Origin: an uncultured Treponema sp.
GTDB lineage: Bacteria > Spirochaetota > Spirochaetia > Treponematales > Treponemataceae
Assembly (NCBI GenBank): GCA_946611835.1
Contig: CAMOEE010000152.1
Coordinates: forward strand, 1 to 6,114
Direction of reading: 5' to 3'
Length of the DNA: 6,114 nt
Both the position numbers and the translations under genes were made by a program. Shown here piece after piece: positions 4,740 through 6,114 of this stretch. The notes beneath the pieces are model-generated. The model searched no databases and was not told where the DNA came from. It saw only the letters and a list, made by a program, of their open reading frames with translations. Within the stretch, counting starts at the first letter, position 1, and every line of letters starts with the position of its first letter.

Positions 4740-6089
4740 TTAGACTCTCCTTGCTGTTAAATTCAATCTATATAATTTTGAGCCGCGTTTTGGATTCCAC
4801 TTTTTGAGTCGTTTCTCAGGTAGTGTGTCGATTTTATCTGCCACAAACCCTTGTTTTTCAAACCAGTCTGCGGTCTGTGTCGTAAGAATAAAGACACTCT
4901 CGATTGAGACCGTTTTTGCCTTTTCAATCAGATATTCAATCATTTTGGGACCGATTCCAATATGGGCGCAAGTTTCATCGACTGCCAGGGCTGCGATTTC
5001 AGCTTGAGAGCGATCGTAGATATGAAGGGCTGCCGAAGCTCTGACAGCGCCATCAAGTTCGTAAACAATGTAGTCGTTATACTCTGATTCCATCTGTTGT
5101 TCGCTTCTAGGAAGAAGAATTTCTTTACTAACGAACGGTCGCATAAGGGACAAAACAGCTGAAATGTCTTCCCGCCTCATTGCCCGGAATTTACCGTAAT
5201 TTGATTTGTAGACCATTGTGCCTGAACCTAAATCACTGAAGATTTCGCAAGGTAAAGTTCCTTCGGTAGAGCCGTTCAGAATATGAACTCGGGTAACGCC
5301 AGACATTACAGATTTCTTAGCCAGCTGAAGCATAGAAATAATTTTTTGCTCTTTATCGTTAGTTTGTGAATTATTCAGATTTAAGAAATCATCTAATTCT
5401 TCTATATTCATTGCCGGAACACAGCCTTCCGGGGAAAGTCCTAAATCTTTTGGAATCGTAAAATTTTTTTCGGAAAGCTCAGCATCAGGAAGAAGAAAGA
5501 AAAGTTTGTCGGCATGTAAATGTGTCGCAATTTGAGAGGCGAGTTCTGCGGAAGAAATGTTGTAGGGCTTACCGTTCAGGCTCCAGCCGATGCAAGGGAA
5601 AATCGGAATGAATCCGTTGTCAAGGATGGTCTTTATAGTGTTGTCGTCAAGTTTGTCGATTTCTCCGGCTGTTGCGAAATCTACTCCGCTGAGAACGCCT
5701 TTTCCTCGAGCTCGAACCCAGTTCCCGATGACGGCCGTAAGATTTTCTCCGGCAAGGCTTGTCATAACCACATTCGCCGCATCGAAGGCTGCATTCTTAA
5801 TCAAAGGCATTGCCTCGCTCGGCGTGATTCGGATTCCGTTTTCATAAGTCCAGGAAATTCCGTTTTTGGAAAGATATTCGTCAATCTTTCTTCGCGCACC
5901 AGGCACAAGAATTACCTGCAACCCTGCCTGATGAATCAGTGCAATGTCGCGGATATGGCTCACAAAGAGCGGTGAGTCAATGATGTCATCGTCAAGATAA
6001 ATCACGACAGTCGCATTCTTGAATCGTTTAATGTAGCGAATGACATCACGGATTCGCTCTGCTTTTTCGAGGATTGGACTATTGTTCAT
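4740..6089 (-). CDS. argA: Amino-acid N-acetyltransferase (N-acetylglutamate synthase)
   Basis: The 449-residue product catalyses transfer of acetyl from acetyl-CoA to L-glutamate, the first step of arginine biosynthesis, in the cytoplasm. It has the classical two-domain ArgA layout and length (E. coli ~443). The amino-acid-kinase-like domain spans about residues 10-290 and includes VPGARRKID (62-70) and GVDFATAGEID (135-145), both lining up with E. coli ArgA. A GNAT domain spans about 300-445 and includes RREDISAVLSLMRP (305-318), the acetyl-CoA loop AHIGIG (375-380) and the ILTTQTADWFEKQGF stretch (401-415). Two oddities: the glycine pair of the kinase-fold loop (LGGEA in E. coli) is LDDD here (32-35), and the usual R/Q opening the acetyl-CoA motif is alanine 375. 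The start is supported by AGGGAG five bases upstream. It is upstream of oppA in an apparent two-gene operon whose promoter is beyond the right edge. Confidence 0.92.
   Translation of the reverse strand: MNNSPILEKAERIRDVIRYIKRFKNATVVIYLDDDIIDSPLFVSHIRDIALIHQAGLQVILVPGARRKIDEYLSKNGISWTYENGIRITPSEAMPLIKNAAFDAANVVMTSLAGENLTAVIGNWVRARGKGVLSGVDFATAGEIDKLDDNTIKTILDNGFIPIFPCIGWSLNGKPYNISSAELASQIATHLHADKLFFLLPDAELSEKNFTIPKDLGLSPEGCVPAMNIEELDDFLNLNNSQTNDKEQKIISMLQLAKKSVMSGVTRVHILNGSTEGTLPCEIFSDLGSGTMVYKSNYGKFRAMRREDISAVLSLMRPFVSKEILLPRSEQQMESEYNDYIVYELDGAVRASAALHIYDRSQAEIAALAVDETCAHIGIGPKMIEYLIEKAKTVSIESVFILTTQTADWFEKQGFVADKIDTLPEKRLKKWNPKRGSKLYRLNLTARRV
4747..4752 (-). promoter_or_regulatory. Ribosome binding site of oppA within argA
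   Basis: AAGGAG on the minus strand, seven bases before the oppA ATG, lies inside the last codons of argA. It fixes the oppA start and allows coupling with argA termination. Confidence 0.85.
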
Positions 6090-6094
6090 TTTGG

Positions 6095-6100
6095 CTCCCT
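6095..6100 (-). promoter_or_regulatory. Ribosome binding site of argA
   Basis: AGGGAG on the minus strand ends five bases before the ATG at 6089 and supports that start. A purine-rich leader continues to the window edge. Confidence 0.7.
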
Positions 6101-6114
6101 TTTTCCTTCTATAT

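Noticed and set aside
5520..5975. Long + strand open frames at 5520-5975 and 5590-5847
   Set aside because: They are antisense to argA, which has clear two-domain homology; these are shadow frames.

Overview
The window looks like the neighbourhood of a chromosomal replication origin in a moderately AT-rich bacterium, most likely a Treponema-like spirochaete. That assignment is an inference from three things: the style of the GyrA C-terminal domain, the relaxed lipobox of the binding protein, and the known placement of gyrA close to dnaA-dnaN-recF in Treponema. No rRNA or other decisive marker is present. Left to right it holds the last ~312 codons of gyrA (+ strand), a gene-free stretch of about 2.18 kb (941-3119), then oppA and argA, both on the minus strand and probably co-transcribed from beyond the right edge (argA first, then oppA).

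The gene-free stretch is the interesting part. After gyrA come a ~100-bp GC-rich multi-hairpin element (951-1050) and two related intrinsic terminators (1051-1089, 1230-1264). An operator-like palindrome follows (1385-1408). A well-formed sigma70-type promoter at 1532-1560 feeds a ~110-nt putative small RNA that ends in a strong terminator (1640-1676). Spread through the rest are four identical 14-bp parS cores (GTTTCATGTGAAAC; full 16-bp sites at 1470, 1690, 2014 and 2312) and two degenerate copies (2528, 2821). At 2717-2794 there is a tandem pair of 39-bp palindromic units bearing DnaA boxes, with a further DnaA-like box at 2845-2853. Together these make a combined oriC/parS locus: DnaA would unwind DNA near the box cluster, and ParB would load on the parS sites to segregate the new origins. 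The parA/parB and dnaA genes are not in the window.

Both flanking operons point toward the origin-like region, so both would be head-on to forks leaving it; that is unusual and deserves a check. A bidirectional terminator at 3057-3104 closes the argA-oppA unit. ArgA makes N-acetylglutamate, the first step of arginine synthesis. OppA is a lipoprotein that captures peptides for an ABC importer. The two abut as TAAATG, which suggests translational coupling.

The putative small RNA carries a CU-rich loop complementary to AAGGAG-type ribosome binding sites, including that of oppA. Its function is unknown.
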